The position numbers and the translations under genes are program-made. Below are positions 41,725 to 51,388 of a stretch of 64,000 nucleotides of DNA, in pieces. The notes beneath the pieces are model-generated. The model was not told where the DNA came from and made no database searches. It worked only from the letters and a program-made list of their open reading frames with translations. Each line of letters starts with the position of its first letter. Position 1 is the first letter of the stretch. The stretch comes from Natrialba hulunbeirensis JCM 10989 (lineage in GTDB: Archaea; Halobacteriota; Halobacteria; Halobacteriales; Natrialbaceae): NCBI RefSeq assembly GCF_000337575.1, contig NZ_AOIM01000043.1, positions 1 to 64,000 of the forward strand, written 5' to 3'.

Positions 41725-43400
41725 ATGTCGATGCCGACCTCGAGCAACCGCTCGCGAGCCGCCGCTCGGTCGACCGTTCCCGAGTGCGTCCGCGAGAGTG
41801 AATCGACCACGCCGATCGTCTTCGGACACTTGAATCCCGCCAGGTTGTCGTCGCAGTGAGCGCGGACGGACTCGAGTAGGCCCGAAGCCGAGTCTGCATC
41901 CGCGTCGACACCCGAAGCCGAGTTCGATTCCGACCCGTTCGTCTCGACGGGAACGACCAGCGCGCTCACGCGCTCGCCCCATTCTGGATCCTCGAGGCCG
42001 ACGACGGCTGCTGCCTCGATGGCCGGGTGAGTGCACAATACGTCGATCACCTCGCCGGGGTCGACGTTCTCGCCGCCGGTGACGATGCGGTCGCTCCGTC
42101 GGTTGAGGATCCACAGCCGACCGTCTTCGTCCCGGTAACCCACGTCGCCGGTCCGGAGTCCCCGCTTGCAGAACGCCCCCGTCGTGCGGTCCTCGTCGAG
42201 GTAGCCCGGCGTCACCGTCGGCCCGGCGACGACGATTTCGCCCGCCTCACCTGCCGGAACCGGTTCGCCGTCGTCACCCAGAATCGACACGTCGGTGACG
42301 ACGAGCGGCTGGCCAACCGTCCCCTCGTGTCGCGCCGCCTCCGCCGGCGTCGCGGTCGTGATCTGGGAAGCCGTCTCCGTCATGCCGTAGGTCGGGTAAG
42401 CGGGCACATCCGCTTCACGACAGCGTTCCAGAAACTCTGTCGAGGCGGGCGCACCGCCGAGGAGAACGAACCGGAGCGCGTCGGCTGGCTCCCAGCCGGC
42501 GTCGAGCAGGCGCTTGCACATCGTGGGAACCAGCGAGACCCCCGAAATATCGTACTCGTCCAGCACGCGGGCCGTCTCGCGCTCGTCGAACGTCCGCTGG
42601 ATCACCGCGGTCGTCCCGTACAGCGTCGACCGGATGACCGGCGCGATGCCGCCCATGTGATACATCGGGAGACAGCAGAGCCATCGATCGGACCGTTCTA
42701 CGCCCAGTCGAAACGCAGAGGCCGTCGCGCTCGCGACCAGGTTACCGACCGTCACCCGGACGATTTTCGGCTCGCCAGAGGTCCCCGACGTGAACATGAG
42801 CAGTTGCACGTGGCCGGACTCGAGTGCGACTGGGTCGACGGACGGGGTGGTGTCGGTTGCTGCGCTCGGTGTGCCGGTTGTATTGGTTGTGCCAGTCGTG
42901 TTGGTTGTTAAATCTGGTCCGTCACTCTCGTAGTCGACAGCCGCCGACAGCGCTGACACGCCGGCCCCCTCCGTCGTCGACTCGTCGACGGAGTAGGTGG
43001 GCAAGCGTTTGGAGTCAGCATCGGTCCCGAGTTCCACCGCGGTTGATTCGGTATCTGCCTCACAGACCAACGCGTCAAGGTCGAGTCGATCGACCTTTGC
43101 AGCTAACTCGTCGGTCGTCTCCCGAACGTTAAGCGGCGCGACGGTCACGCCGAGGCGCATCGCCGCGAAAAAGAGCATCGCGAAGGCGGGACGGGTGTCC
43201 ATCATGATCCCGAGACGGCCGCCACGGTCGACGTCGGAGTCGGACTCGAGTACCCCCGCGAGCCGATCCACCCGGCGATCGAACTCGGCGTAGGTCCACT
43301 CGGTGCCGGTGTCGACGTCGATCAGGGCCGACCGCTGGGGCGTCGCGGCCGCACGATGGGAGAGCAGATCCCGCGTCGGCCACTCGTGCGTACCGATCAT
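41709..43400 (-). CDS. menE: o-Succinylbenzoate-CoA ligase MenE
   Basis: Activates o-succinylbenzoate with ATP and CoA in menaquinone synthesis. 563 residues of the ANL superfamily: P-loop-like LLMFTSGTSGEPKIV, AYPTYGMTETAS, and the hinge segment YRDEDGRLWILNRRSDRIVTGGENVDPGEV. The C-terminal catalytic Lys is in AGFKCPKTIGVV. The ATG at 43400 overlaps the menC stop by four bases (ATGA). Acidic low-complexity insertions appear around 175-190 and in the last quarter. Its 3' end carries an 18-bp duplication. Confidence 0.92.
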   Translation of the reverse strand: MIGTHEWPTRDLLSHRAAATPQRSALIDVDTGTEWTYAEFDRRVDRLAGVLESDSDVDRGGRLGIMMDTRPAFAMLFFAAMRLGVTVAPLNVRETTDELAAKVDRLDLDALVCEADTESTAVELGTDADSKRLPTYSVDESTTEGAGVSALSAAVDYESDGPDLTTNTTGTTNTTGTPSAATDTTPSVDPVALESGHVQLLMFTSGTSGEPKIVRVTVGNLVASATASAFRLGVERSDRWLCCLPMYHMGGIAPVIRSTLYGTTAVIQRTFDERETARVLDEYDISGVSLVPTMCKRLLDAGWEPADALRFVLLGGAPASTEFLERCREADVPAYPTYGMTETASQITTATPAEAARHEGTVGQPLVVTDVSILGDDGEPVPAGEAGEIVVAGPTVTPGYLDEDRTTGAFCKRGLRTGDVGYRDEDGRLWILNRRSDRIVTGGENVDPGEVIDVLCTHPAIEAAAVVGLEDPEWGERVSALVVPVETNGSESNSASGVDADADSASGLLESVRAHCDDNLAGFKCPKTIGVVDSLSRTHSGTVDRAAARERLLEVGIDMTRSQ

Positions 43401-44488
43401 TCGTGCCACACCCCCTCGATGCCGAGCCCCTTCGCTTGCGGGACGACGGCAGCGCCGTTCTCGAGGAGGACGGGATCGCGTCCCAAATCATCGGCGAGCA
43501 GGTCGCCCGTCGCGAGACCGCATGCGGGGAGGTTCGGGATGGCTGCCGCGAGGTGGACGGCACCGGTCCGGGCGACGACGCCGTCGATAGTCGTCGTCAC
43601 GAGCGGTCTGACCCCGAGTTCCGTCACCCAGGCGGCGATCTTGCGCGCGATGTCGATCCCGCCGAGCGCCATCGGCTTCAGGACGAGGATGTCAGCAGCC
43701 TGTGCCTCACAGACCGCGTCGACGCCGTGCTCGAGTAGCCCTTCGTCGAGCGCGATAGAAAGCTCGCCTGCTGCGCGCTCGCGAAGCTCAGCGTGGCCCT
43801 TGAGTGCCCCCGCCGGAAGCGGTTGTTCGACGATCGACACGCCGAGGCCGTCGTCGACGAACGTGTCGATCGCCTGCGCGGCCTCGTCGAACGTCCAGGC
43901 CTCGTTGGCGTCGACACGTAACTCGACGTCGGGACCGACGACTTCGCGAGTTCGCCGAATCCGTTCGATGTCCGCCGAGACGGGGCGGCGGCCGACTTTG
44001 AGTTTGCAGCAGTCGAACCCGCGCTGGACGGCGTTTGCAGTCCGGTGTGCCGTCTCTTTCGGACTCCCGTCACCGATCGTCGCGTTCACCGGGACGCGGC
44101 CGACCATCGGCCCCTGTCCGACGTACCGATACAGCGGGGTCGCCTCGCCCGTCGCCCGGCAGTCCGTGATCGCCAGCGAGACGCCGTGTCTGGCCGCCGA
44201 AGCGCCCGCAGCCGCCTCGAGTGCGTCCTCCAGAGTTCCGCGATCACGGAGTGCGCGACTGGCGCGCTCGAGTGCGTCCTCACAGTCCGCAAGCGGCTCC
44301 GTCCAGCCGGAAAGTGGCGTCGCCTCGCCATAGCCAACCGTTGTGTCGTCGCCTGTTCGGTCCGCAAGTCGGAGCAGAAAGCCCTCGCGCGCATCGATCG
44401 ACCCCGACGCCGTCTCGAGTGGCTCTCTGAGCGGAAGCGAAAATCGTCGGTACTCGAGTTCGAACCGTGGGGCGTCGTCACCGGACAC
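43397..44488 (-). CDS. menC: o-Succinylbenzoate synthase MenC
   Basis: Dehydrates SHCHC to o-succinylbenzoate. 363 residues of the enolase superfamily: acid/base Lys in CCKLKVGRRPV, metal ligands in RVDANEAW, SIVEQPL and ALDEGL, second Lys in LVLKPMALGG. The GTG start abuts the menA stop directly (TAA then GTG), and the menC stop overlaps menE, so menA-menC-menE is an operon read as one unit. MenC family members can also be N-succinylamino-acid racemases, but the context decides. Confidence 0.92.
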   Translation of the reverse strand: MSGDDAPRFELEYRRFSLPLREPLETASGSIDAREGFLLRLADRTGDDTTVGYGEATPLSGWTEPLADCEDALERASRALRDRGTLEDALEAAAGASAARHGVSLAITDCRATGEATPLYRYVGQGPMVGRVPVNATIGDGSPKETAHRTANAVQRGFDCCKLKVGRRPVSADIERIRRTREVVGPDVELRVDANEAWTFDEAAQAIDTFVDDGLGVSIVEQPLPAGALKGHAELRERAAGELSIALDEGLLEHGVDAVCEAQAADILVLKPMALGGIDIARKIAAWVTELGVRPLVTTTIDGVVARTGAVHLAAAIPNLPACGLATGDLLADDLGRDPVLLENGAAVVPQAKGLGIEGVWHE

Positions 44489-45427
44489 TTAGATCACCAT
44501 CCCGGCGGCGAACAGCGCCGCGTACAGTGCGAGCAGTTTGCCGGTCGCCTCGAGCGCCGGGTTGAGCGCCTCGCCGTCGGTTCTGGCCCAGATCGTCTGT
44601 GCGATCATGGCCGCGTAGGGGAGCGAGACGAGCGGGAGCAGCACACTCACGGGGAAGCCCTCGCCGAGCCAGAGCCAGACAGGGACGAGATACGCGAGCG
44701 CAAGCATGGCAGTGTACTCGATGCGACTCCCACGATACCCGAGGCGGACCGCGAGCGTTCGTTTGCCGGTCTCGGCGTCAGTCTCGAGGTCGCGGACGTT
44801 GTTGACGATGATGATCGCCGTCGAGAGTGCAGCGATCGGGAGACTAACGAAAAACGCGTCCCAGGTAATCGTACCGGTAGGAATCGTCGTGATGAACGGC
44901 TCGATTGCGGCAGCGGCCTGCACGTAATAGGTGCCGACGACGGCGACGATGCCGAAGAAGACGAACACGAAGAGATCACCGAGGCCGTGGTAGCCGAGGG
45001 GGTAGGGGCCGCCGGTGTAGGCCCAGCCACAGAAGACGCTCACCAGGCCGATGACGAGAATCGGGAGGCCGCCGATGTAGACGAGGTAGGTGCCAGAGAG
45101 AATTGCCAGGGCGAACGTGACGGCGGTCGCGAGTTTGACCTGTTCGGCGGGGATGATTCCCGCCTGCGTAACGCGGGTGAACCCCTCGCGATCGTCGGTG
45201 TCTGCACCCTTGATCGCGTCGTAGTAGTCGTTCGCGAAGTTCGTCCCGATCTGAATTAACGCAGCGCCGATGAACGCCATCAGCGCCGGTCCGGGTGCAA
45301 AAACGCCGTCGTAGATCGCAAGCCCCACGGCGACGATGATCGGGGCTGCGGCCGCGGGCAAGGTCTGGGGGCGGGCGGCCAGCAGCCACGCCTTCGTCCG
45401 CGACATATCGACCTCAGCCGTACTCAT
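44489..45427 (-). CDS. menA: 1,4-Dihydroxy-2-naphthoate polyprenyltransferase MenA
   Basis: Prenylates DHNA to give demethylmenaquinone, a membrane step. 312 residues, about nine helices of the UbiA superfamily. The two Asp motifs are clear: NFANDYYDAIKGADTDD near residues 63-79 and NNVRDLETDAETGKRTLAV further on. First gene of menA-menC-menE. Confidence 0.93.
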   Translation of the reverse strand: MSTAEVDMSRTKAWLLAARPQTLPAAAAPIIVAVGLAIYDGVFAPGPALMAFIGAALIQIGTNFANDYYDAIKGADTDDREGFTRVTQAGIIPAEQVKLATAVTFALAILSGTYLVYIGGLPILVIGLVSVFCGWAYTGGPYPLGYHGLGDLFVFVFFGIVAVVGTYYVQAAAAIEPFITTIPTGTITWDAFFVSLPIAALSTAIIIVNNVRDLETDAETGKRTLAVRLGYRGSRIEYTAMLALAYLVPVWLWLGEGFPVSVLLPLVSLPYAAMIAQTIWARTDGEALNPALEATGKLLALYAALFAAGMVI

Positions 45428-45539
45428 GCGTCGAGTGTCCGACTCGAAAGAGTGTCAACGTTGGCATTGCAGCCGACCGCGTGGGAGCGCCGCACACCGC
45501 GCTTATCGGCCGCGACACTGCTCAACACGTCAGCTACCG

Positions 45540-46282
<743 letters not shown>

Positions 46283-46286
<4 letters not shown>

Positions 46287-47698
46287 TGCTCGGGAACGGT
46301 GAACTCGATTGGGGGCATCTCGAGGAAGGCTGTGTCGTACCCCTGATGGCGCGCGATCTGCGGTGGTGAGTCGATCGTAACCGTCACCGAATCGCCGGTT
46401 TCGATCTGTGCATCGTCGACCACCAGGCCGTAGTGGATGCCGTACTCGCTATCGAGGGTTTCTGCGAGCGCCGTGTCGGGACCGACGATCGTGTCGCCGT
46501 CGCGCTCGACGGTGACACTGAGCGCGGCGTCAGCGAGCGGAACGCGGTTGTACGGCGTTCGTGGGGAGACGAGGAGGTACTGGCCGGCACTACTACTGCC
46601 ATCGTCTCCGTCTCCGTCGTCAGAGAGCCGTTCCGCGTCCGCGGATCCGTCCTCGAACAGCGCTACGAGGATCGCCGCGTCGTCGCTTCGTGGGAGCGAG
46701 TCGTGGGCGGTCGGAACGCCCTCGACACCGGACTCGTCGCCGGCGGTAGCAAGGATCGTGCCGCCGTACTCCTCGATCCGGGGGAGAGCGGAGTAAGGGA
46801 CGTGTGCGTGGTCGTCGTGCTCGTCGTGGCCGTCGTGGTCGCCGTTGTGATCGTGTTCCTCCTCGTGATCGTGATCTTCGTCGTCGTGGCCATCGTGGTC
46901 TCCGTGCTCACCGTGATCACCGTGATCCATCGGTTCCAGCGCGTCACGGTCCCCCCACTGCTCTTCGTCGAGATACTGGACGCCGCCGATCACCTCGTGG
47001 CGGAACTCGTCGTCGTACTCGAACTCGAAGGTCGCGCTCACGCGCTCGTCGAGTCGGCCCGCGAGGTCGCCGGTCGTTCGCACCGAGAGCGGCGGAATCG
47101 TCACCTCGACAGTGTACGTGCCGTCTTCGGGAAGAGTGACGTTATCGCCGAAGTGAAAGCCCATCTCCTGGGAGATCATCGACCACGGCGAGACCGGTGA
47201 CCCAACCTGCTCGTCGCCGTCGTAGACGCGAATCTGGACGCCGTCGTCGACTGGCAACACGGTCCCCGTCTGCTGATCCCAGAGCGTGAACATCATGTGG
47301 ACGCCACGGCCGTCGTCTGGACTCTCGCGTTCGACGGCGTCCTCGCCGCTGCCAGCGATGGTCCAGAAATCGTGCGGGTACGAGAGCATCGGCCCGAGCA
47401 TCATGTCGCCGGCTTCGACCGGATCGAGCATCCGCATGGCCTCGCGGTGAGTCGGGAGGTAGACCGCGTTCGGCGGGTCTTCCACCTCGATCGTCGGCCG
47501 GCCGTCGCCGTAGTCCTCGTCGGCACCGTTCTCGTCGCCGTTTTCGGCGTCCGGATCGTCTTCGTCCTCGTCTTCCTCATCGTCGTCACCGTCGAGACAG
47601 CCCGCGAGTGCGAGCACACCCGTTGCTGCGCCCGTTTGTGCGATGAGCGTCCTGCGGTCGATCTCCATCTCGTCTGTGGTCGGCGTGATGTCCTGCAT
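46283..47698 (-). CDS. P19/Tp34-like iron-binding Tat lipoprotein with His-rich insertion
   Basis: 471 residues from the ATG at 47698: Tat signal EIDRRTLIAQTGAATGVL with lipobox Cys34 (LALAGC), an acidic linker, then a domain with YLPTHREAMRMLDPVEAGDMM, the signature of P19/Tp34 periplasmic iron-transport proteins. Residues 258-299 are nearly all His, Asp, Glu and Gly and look metal-binding. The last 170 residues (AILVALFEDG..., PRTPYNRVPLADAALSVTVERDG) form another beta domain. Stop overlaps the next gene's start. Partner of the heme-protein gene upstream. Confidence 0.82.
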
Positions 47699-47738
47699 GG
47701 TGTCTCTGTCGTGTTTGCTGGTTCGTGTCTCGTGTCCC

Positions 47739-47773
47739 GGTTCTCGGTTCTCGGTTCTCGGTTCTCGGTTCGC
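47739..47773 (+). repeat. 7-bp tandem repeat (GGTTCTC)4 plus variant
   Basis: Four exact GGTTCTC units and a fifth with GGTTCGC, starting 40 bases upstream of the P19-like gene's ATG and ending just before the 3' end of the DyP-like gene. Non-coding. Confidence 0.85.
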
Positions 47774-47795
47774 GTCTGTCGAAAGACTGTACTGA

Positions 47796-49112
47796 TCAGG
47801 CGTCCGGATTCGCCGCCGGCAGCGCGCGAAACCCCCGCGGCGGGAGCAGGTAGTTCCCGCGCCGGTTGACGAAGATGTAGTGGAGGATCCCGTTGTTCGC
47901 CGAGGCAACGTCGAGATCAGCACCAGTCATCGCCTCGCGTACCCGGACGAAGTCCGCAATCTCGTGCTGGAGCGAGACGAAGTGCAGTCCCGGCCGGTCG
48001 CCATCGATTGTGTTGAAATCGCGGCGCAAGAGCGGCGGGTCGCCGTCCTCGCGCCCGCGTGCCGCCTTCTGGGCGTGTCCAACGACCCCTTCCTGTCTGG
48101 CGTCGGTCGTCGTCGCCTCGATCCGCTCGTCGGTCAGCCCGCTGTCGCTTCCCAGTTCCTCGCCGACGTCACCGACGAGTTCCTCCGCGGCGTGTTCCGG
48201 GCTGAACATCTTCGAGACGCGCTGGTAGTGGTTCTCCTGCTCGAACCAGACCTCGAGTTGAATGTCCATCGAGGAGACGTGCTGCGTCGTCCCATCGGCG
48301 AACGGCCCGTCATCGATAGTCACGCGGTCTTCACTGGCCTGCGTGCGGTCGAAGCCCGAGCGAAAGCCCATGAAAAACGGCGCGTCCTCGGGGACCGCGT
48401 CGGGAACGCTTGAGACCTCCGTGTGCTCTGCGGGGAGTCCCGCACCCACGAACCCGGTCCGCCGGTTCTCGTCGACGCGTTCGAAGACCGCAGAGAGGTC
48501 GGACTCGAGTACAACACCGTTGCGTTCCGGCTCCTCCTGGTCGCCGAACAGTCCCTCCTCGACTTCGAGGACGACCTCGGGGTGGTTGCTCGCGAGGTGG
48601 AGCAGGGCGTCGAATTCGTCGAATGCGGGGTCTTCGCGGGACGTGAGCGCCGCTGGTTCGGGAAGGTCGACCCCTTCGGGGAGGTCCTCGTCGAACCGCT
48701 CGAAGTACGACGGCGTGTAGCCGAGCGTGAACAGCAGTCCGTCGGTGCTCCACTCGTAGGCACGCTCGAGCGTTCGGAGGGTAGACTCGGTAGTCTCGCG
48801 GGCGTCAGCAGTCGGTTCTCCGTCGGCGGTCGCACGTTCAGTCAGCGCCAGCGGGAGCAAGACGTGGTGTGCTGGCGGCTCGACGTTCCCGTCGTCGTCG
48901 CGTGTCGCGAACTCGTTCCAAGCATGTTGGCGAGCGGGTAGCGAGTCGGGGTCGTCGGTTCCCGAGGGAACGTTGTTCTCCTCGCCGTTCTCGTCACTAC
49001 TCATGTCGAGACACGCACTGAGTGCAGTCGCGCCGCCGACGGCGACGAGGGCGCGGGCGTACTCCCGGCGGGAGAGCGTGGACCGATCGGGGAGCGTCAC
49101 TAGTATCACCAC
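47796..49112 (-). CDS. DyP-like heme protein, Tat lipoprotein (EfeB/DUF7405-like)
   Basis: 438 residues. Tat signal TLSRREYARALVAVGG with lipobox Cys34 (LSAC) and a DyP-type double-ferredoxin body: VLLPLAL, LLFTLGYTPSYFERF, a late VGHAQKAARGRED with the probable proximal heme His346, then LLRRDFN and LHFVSLQHEIADFVRV. The usual distal GXXDG reads GFRSG at 249-253, so the catalytic Asp is replaced by Ser. Possible GTG starts at 49112, 49109 and 49100. Next to the P19-like lipoprotein, it fits iron or heme handling outside the membrane. Confidence 0.78.
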   Translation of the reverse strand: MVILVTLPDRSTLSRREYARALVAVGGATALSACLDMSSDENGEENNVPSGTDDPDSLPARQHAWNEFATRDDDGNVEPPAHHVLLPLALTERATADGEPTADARETTESTLRTLERAYEWSTDGLLFTLGYTPSYFERFDEDLPEGVDLPEPAALTSREDPAFDEFDALLHLASNHPEVVLEVEEGLFGDQEEPERNGVVLESDLSAVFERVDENRRTGFVGAGLPAEHTEVSSVPDAVPEDAPFFMGFRSGFDRTQASEDRVTIDDGPFADGTTQHVSSMDIQLEVWFEQENHYQRVSKMFSPEHAAEELVGDVGEELGSDSGLTDERIEATTTDARQEGVVGHAQKAARGREDGDPPLLRRDFNTIDGDRPGLHFVSLQHEIADFVRVREAMTGADLDVASANNGILHYIFVNRRGNYLLPPRGFRALPAANPDA

Positions 49113-49315
49113 GGGACCGGATGGTCCAAAGCGTTACTCTTCGCGACGAGTCTACCGTTGTCGTCGACAGAACGTGTTCGGCTCCCAACCGGATTTATCC
49201 CACGAGTTCGACGCCACAGCCACATTTCGGTGGCGGACTCGAGTACCCACGGCTCGTAGGTTGCGGCAAGTATTACGGTGAGCCGTCGAAAAGTCACCAG
49301 CGTCAGGTTACCTGA

Positions 49316-50218
49316 TCAGTAGTGCCACGGATAGTCGTCGAACTCAGGATCGCGCCCTTCGACGAACGCGTCGCGACCCTCCTTCGCCTCGTCGGTCATG
49401 TACCCAAGTCGGGTCGCCTCCCCGGCGAACACCTGCTGGCCGACCATGCCGTCGTCGGTCATGTTGAACGCGTACTTCAGCATCCGCATCGCCGTCGGAC
49501 TCTTCGCATTGATGCGCTCGCCCCACTCGAGTGCGGTCTCCTCTAACTCCTCGTGTGGCACCGCCTCGTTGACCATCCCCATCTCGGCGGCTTCCTCGGC
49601 GCTGTAGGTCTTTCCGAGGAAGAACACCTCGCGGGCCTTCTTCTGGCCGATCTGCTTCGCGAGGTAGGCCGAGCCGAAGCCAGCGTCGTAGCTGGCCACG
49701 TCGGGATCGGTCTGGAGGAACTTCGCGTGCTCCTCGCTGGCGAGGGTCATGTCACAGACGACGTGCAGCGAGTGGCCCCCGCCGACGGCCCAGCCGGGAA
49801 CGACGCAGACGACGACCTTCGGAATGTGTCGGATAAGGCGCTGGACTTCGAGAATGTGGAGGCGACCTTGCTCGGATGCGCGGGCCGTCTCGCTCTCCTC
49901 GTCCTCGCCGGTGTACTGGTAGCCATCGTCGCCGCGGACTGTCTGGTCGCCGCCAGAACAGAACGCCCAGCCGCCGTCCTTCGAGGAGGGGCCGTTACCG
50001 GTCAGCAGGATACAGCCCACGTCGGTCTGGCGTTTGGCGTGATCCAGCGCGTCGTACAGTTCGTCGACCGTCCCCGGACGGAAGGCGTTGCGAACGTCGG
50101 GGCGGTCGAACGCGATGCGAACCGTCCCAGAGTCGACTGCGCGGTGATAGGTGAGATCGCGAAAGTCGAACTCGTCGACCGGCTCCCACCGGTCTGCGTC
50201 GAAGCATTCCGAAACCAT
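49316..50218 (-). CDS. menB: 1,4-Dihydroxy-2-naphthoyl-CoA synthase MenB
   Basis: Closes the second naphthoate ring from o-succinylbenzoyl-CoA. 300 residues of the crotonase fold: NAFRPGTVDELYDALDHA, oxyanion loop GWAFCSGGDQTVRG, VPGWAVGGGHSLHVVCDMTLAS, and the MenB-type segment SYDAGFGSAYLAKQIGQKKARE with the active Asp. Promoter TATA-like box at -28. Monocistronic, away from menA-C-E. Confidence 0.95.
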   Translation of the reverse strand: MVSECFDADRWEPVDEFDFRDLTYHRAVDSGTVRIAFDRPDVRNAFRPGTVDELYDALDHAKRQTDVGCILLTGNGPSSKDGGWAFCSGGDQTVRGDDGYQYTGEDEESETARASEQGRLHILEVQRLIRHIPKVVVCVVPGWAVGGGHSLHVVCDMTLASEEHAKFLQTDPDVASYDAGFGSAYLAKQIGQKKAREVFFLGKTYSAEEAAEMGMVNEAVPHEELEETALEWGERINAKSPTAMRMLKYAFNMTDDGMVGQQVFAGEATRLGYMTDEAKEGRDAFVEGRDPEFDDYPWHY

Positions 50219-50243
50219 TGGCCGACTGTCGGGGGCGAATCCT

Positions 50244-50250
50244 GATATAG
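50244..50250 (-). promoter_or_regulatory. TATA-like box of menB
   Basis: Minus strand CTATATC, about 28 bases before the menB ATG at 50218. Confidence 0.55.
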
Positions 50251-50368
50251 GTTCTCGTCGCCAGTAGCTCGAATTCCATATATCACTATTTGGTTCATTA
50301 GGTCGAAATCGGACAGCGCTGGACAGCTACCGAACAGCAGACAATTCAGATCAATAATACTTACCCGT

Positions 50369-50377
50369 CAGTATACT
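50369..50377 (+). promoter_or_regulatory. TATA-like box of the J-domain gene
   Basis: CAGTATACT lies about 27 bases before the ATG at 50401; another AT-rich stretch CAATAATACTT is just upstream. Confidence 0.5.
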
Positions 50378-50400
50378 GTGTCCGATAACGACTGGACCCG

Positions 50401-51357
50401 ATGGGTGAGACGTACTACGACGTGCTCGGTGTCGAGCCAACCGCCACGCAGGACGAACTCGAGTCCGCCTACCGCGAGCGCGTCCTCGAGACCCATCCGG
50501 ATCACAACGACGCCCCCAACGCGACCGAGCAGTTCCAGCGCGTCTCGACCGCCCGCGAAGTATTGGCCGACGAGACCGAACGAGCGAGGTACGACCGCAT
50601 CGGGCACGAGGCTTACGTTCAGGCACAGAGTGGCGAGCCAACGGCGCAGGCAGGGTACTCGAGTACCAATGCTACTGCAACCACAGAGCAGAAAACGCGA
50701 CGGGAGACGAATCGCGGCCGCCGAGCGGGGCAGCGGCGGACTCGTGACTGGTCGTTCGAGGAAATTCGTCAGGAGGCAGAACGGGAACGGGCGCGGTCTG
50801 GCTCCCGCTCCCGGGCCCGTTCTCGGTCCCAGACCCAGCGGACGAAACACACCAAGCGCACCAGGCAGTCACACGAACACACCCGGACCAGCACAGACAC
50901 GACGTACACTGAATCCGCAGATCAGACAGACAGCACAACCGACACCGACACCGACACCACGACCAGCGACGACTTCCAGTACGCCGTCCACGACTGGAAC
51001 GACGACGTGGAACTCGAGTGGCAGGGACGAGCGCTCGACCACCAGACTATCGTCGGACTCGCCTGCATCTGGCTGCTCTACCCGGTATTCATCTACGCGA
51101 GTCTGACACCGACGTTTCCAACGAGCGCCAATGTGATCGTCGCCGTCTGCACCCTCGGACTCGTCGCCTACCTGCTGACACTGCCCCGAATCGCTGCCGG
51201 CATCTTCGGCTCCTGGAGTCTGCTCGTTCCAGTTGCACTTCTCACGATCGAGGCGATTCCGATATCCGTGCTGTCGATCTACGGCTTTCTCACGCTCGCC
51301 GGCGTCTGGGTGCCGTTCGGCTACGCACTCGCCGTCTGGTGGGTGCTACGGCCCTGA
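50401..51357 (+). CDS. Membrane-anchored J-domain protein
   Basis: 318 residues. N-terminal DnaJ domain YYDVLGVEPTATQDELESAYRERVLETHPDHNDAP, with HPD at 32-34, and a third helix REVLADETERARYDRIG. A long polar linker with Arg/Ser and Thr/Asp repeats covers about 70-205. The C-terminal third has four hydrophobic helices ending VWVPFGYALAVWWVLRP. It would bring DnaK to the membrane. Ends 31 bases before the convergent menD. Confidence 0.85.
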   Translation: MGETYYDVLGVEPTATQDELESAYRERVLETHPDHNDAPNATEQFQRVSTAREVLADETERARYDRIGHEAYVQAQSGEPTAQAGYSSTNATATTEQKTRRETNRGRRAGQRRTRDWSFEEIRQEAERERARSGSRSRARSRSQTQRTKHTKRTRQSHEHTRTSTDTTYTESADQTDSTTDTDTDTTTSDDFQYAVHDWNDDVELEWQGRALDHQTIVGLACIWLLYPVFIYASLTPTFPTSANVIVAVCTLGLVAYLLTLPRIAAGIFGSWSLLVPVALLTIEAIPISVLSIYGFLTLAGVWVPFGYALAVWWVLRP

Positions 51358-51388
51358 CCCTGCTCGCCAGAAATTCCAAAAATCACCG

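Noticed and set aside
47699-47923. Longer N-terminus for the P19-like lipoprotein up to 47923
   Set aside because: It would place 75 unrelated residues before a good Tat signal and overlap the neighbouring gene's coding end.
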